From the NCBI GenBank assembly GCA_039029915.1, contig JBCCFD010000471.1:1-6152 (forward strand): a stretch of DNA of 6,152 nucleotides, written 5' to 3'. The notes beneath the pieces are model-generated. The model searched no databases and had not been told where the DNA came from. It was given only the letters and a program-made list of their open reading frames with translations. Origin of the DNA: QQUD01 sp039029915. GTDB taxonomy: Bacteria; Chloroflexota; Anaerolineae; Promineifilales; Promineifilaceae. The position numbers and the translations under genes are program-made. Every line of letters begins with the position of its first letter. The stretch's first letter is position 1. Shown here piece by piece: positions 5,352 through 6,152 of this stretch.

Positions 5352-5454
5352 GGGTGCCAAATGCACCTCCACCAAAAAACAACCCCCAACCCCAAAATTC
5401 TGCTAAACTAGACCTATCCTGCCAACAAAACCCGAAAACCGAAGGGAAACCGCC

Positions 5455-6152
5455 ATGAGCGACCTTGACATACTCCACGAAATCGAACACATACTTGACC
5501 GCAAGCTGTTTGAGCTGCCGTATGAACCTGACAAATTATGGAATAAACGCGCCCACTGCCGCAATGCGGATGGACAAATTATTGCCATTTGCCTCTATCG
5601 GATTGAGAATGAAAAACTAGAAAAAGCCTTGCCGTTACTGAAAAAGCTGGAGCAGTTACAGACGCTGTATTTAAGTTCTAACAGTATCAGCGACTATTCG
5701 TTTTTGAGTGGGCTGGAGCAGTTACAGACGCTGAATTTAAGGAATAACAGTATCAGCGACTATTCGTTTTTGAGTGAGCTGGAGCAGTTACAGACGCTGT
5801 ATTTAAGTTCTAACAGTATCAGCGACATATCTTTTTTGAGTGGGCTGGAGCAGTTACAGACGCTGGATTTAAGGAATAACAGTATCAGCGACATATCGTT
5901 TTTGAGTGGGCTGGAGCAGTTACAGACGTTGTATTTAAGTTCTAACAGGATCAGCGACTATTCGTTTTTGAGTGGGCTGGAGCAGTTACAGACGCTGAGT
6001 TTAAGTTCTAACAGGATCAGCGACATATCGTTTTTGAGTGGGCTGGAGCAGTTACAGACGCTGAATTTAAGGAATAACATTATCAGCGACATATCGTTTT
6101 TGAGTGGGCTGGAGCAGTTACAGACGCTGAATTTAAGTTATAACACTGTCAG
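5455..6152 (+). CDS. Leucine-rich-repeat protein, N-terminal part (runs off the window)
   Basis: The frame opens at ATG 5455, with AAGGG eight bases upstream, and stays open to the window end, giving 232 complete codons. Residues 1-64 are a non-repetitive cap without a signal peptide, so the protein is probably cytoplasmic; residues about 40-64 (DGQIIAICLYRIENEKLEKALPLLKK) look like a degenerate first repeat. From residue 65 there are seven full 22-residue LRRs and a partial eighth, of the form LEQLQTLxLxxN followed by xISDxSFLSG, similar to the 22-residue repeats of SDS22- and internalin-like proteins. LRRs form a curved solenoid that binds protein partners. In environmental bacteria such arrays can precede a Roc-COR GTPase or another effector, but nothing downstream is visible, so the role is unknown. 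Frequent TTA, AGT and AGG codons differ from the metabolic genes, suggesting a separate history. Confidence 0.88.
   Translation, partial: MSDLDILHEIEHILDRKLFELPYEPDKLWNKRAHCRNADGQIIAICLYRIENEKLEKALPLLKKLEQLQTLYLSSNSISDYSFLSGLEQLQTLNLRNNSISDYSFLSELEQLQTLYLSSNSISDISFLSGLEQLQTLDLRNNSISDISFLSGLEQLQTLYLSSNRISDYSFLSGLEQLQTLSLSSNRISDISFLSGLEQLQTLNLRNNIISDISFLSGLEQLQTLNLSYNTV
5647..6152 (+). repeat. 66-bp tandem repeats encoding LRRs (7 full, 1 partial)
   Basis: Units begin at 5647, 5713, 5779, 5845, 5911, 5977, 6043 and 6109 with exact 66-bp spacing. Most codons are identical in all units. Differences sit at repeat codons 8, 10, 11, 13 and 17, plus single changes at 14 and 22 and two silent changes (codon 7 in unit 5, codon 18 in unit 3). 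Units 1-4 alternate SSN and RNN at codons 10-12, suggesting duplication of a two-unit block. Confidence 0.95.

Larger units (their letters stand above)
5104..5454. other. Gene-free spacer with palindromic repeats
   Basis: This 351-base stretch has no supported gene on either strand. The + strand is strikingly rich in C and A and poor in T. It contains two doublets of GTAGGGG-type palindromes (5123-5229 and 5247-5351), a small hairpin GGTGC/GCACC (5353-5367), and the leader of the LRR gene with AAGGG at 5442-5446 as ribosome binding site. No convincing terminator for the isomerase-like gene is seen beyond the first GC-rich palindrome. Confidence 0.7.

Noticed and set aside
5401..5409. TGCTAAACT as an extended -10 promoter of the LRR gene
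   Set aside because: Only four of six -10 positions match and there is no -35 element at the expected distance; too weak to annotate.
5647..6152. Tandem repeats considered as a CRISPR array
   Set aside because: The 66-bp units are contiguous, without variable spacers, and translate cleanly as 22-residue LRRs.

Overview
The window is a bacterial chromosome segment of moderate GC content in which every supported gene lies on the + strand. It carries part of a fatty-acid degradation locus, an inserted IS200/IS605-type element, a repeat-filled spacer, and the start of a leucine-rich-repeat (LRR) gene that runs off the right edge. Enzyme style, spacer palindromes and the LRR gene suggest an environmental bacterium, possibly Chloroflexota. 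That assignment is an impression from sequence style and is weak.

Layout. 1-957: C-terminal part of an AlkK-like fatty acyl-CoA ligase, cut by the left edge. 970-1602: a compact Y1 (HUH) transposase gene (tnpA) flanked by two directly repeated hairpin pairs, with an extra hairpin over its stop codon. 1621-3312: a complete AidB-type acyl-CoA dehydrogenase. 3403-3921: a small lipoprotein, whose stop codon overlaps the start of a MazG-like nucleotide pyrophosphohydrolase (3921-4259). 4272-4324: a palindromic repeat. 4345-5103: a crotonase-fold protein that lacks both hydratase glutamates and keeps the glutamate typical of delta3,delta2-enoyl-CoA isomerases. 5104-5454: a gene-free spacer with four GTAGGGG-type palindromes arranged as two inverted doublets. 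5455-6152: an LRR protein with 66-bp, nearly identical repeats.

How the genes fit together. The ligase would activate a fatty acid to its CoA thioester, the dehydrogenase would introduce a double bond, and the crotonase-fold enzyme would move or process double bonds. This is a plausible partial beta-oxidation set. The lipoprotein and MazG-like genes appear translationally coupled to each other, but their link to lipid metabolism is not evident.

The observations most worth following are: (i) the decamer AACGGCCGTT, present five times in 6 kb in at least two reading frames, resembling a highly iterated palindrome; (ii) the LRR array, whose repeat-to-repeat differences are almost all amino-acid changing and fall at predicted surface positions; (iii) the duplicated inverted doublets of palindromes; (iv) the unusual duplicated hairpin pairs around tnpA. 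I see no CRISPR array, tRNA, rRNA or complete defence system.
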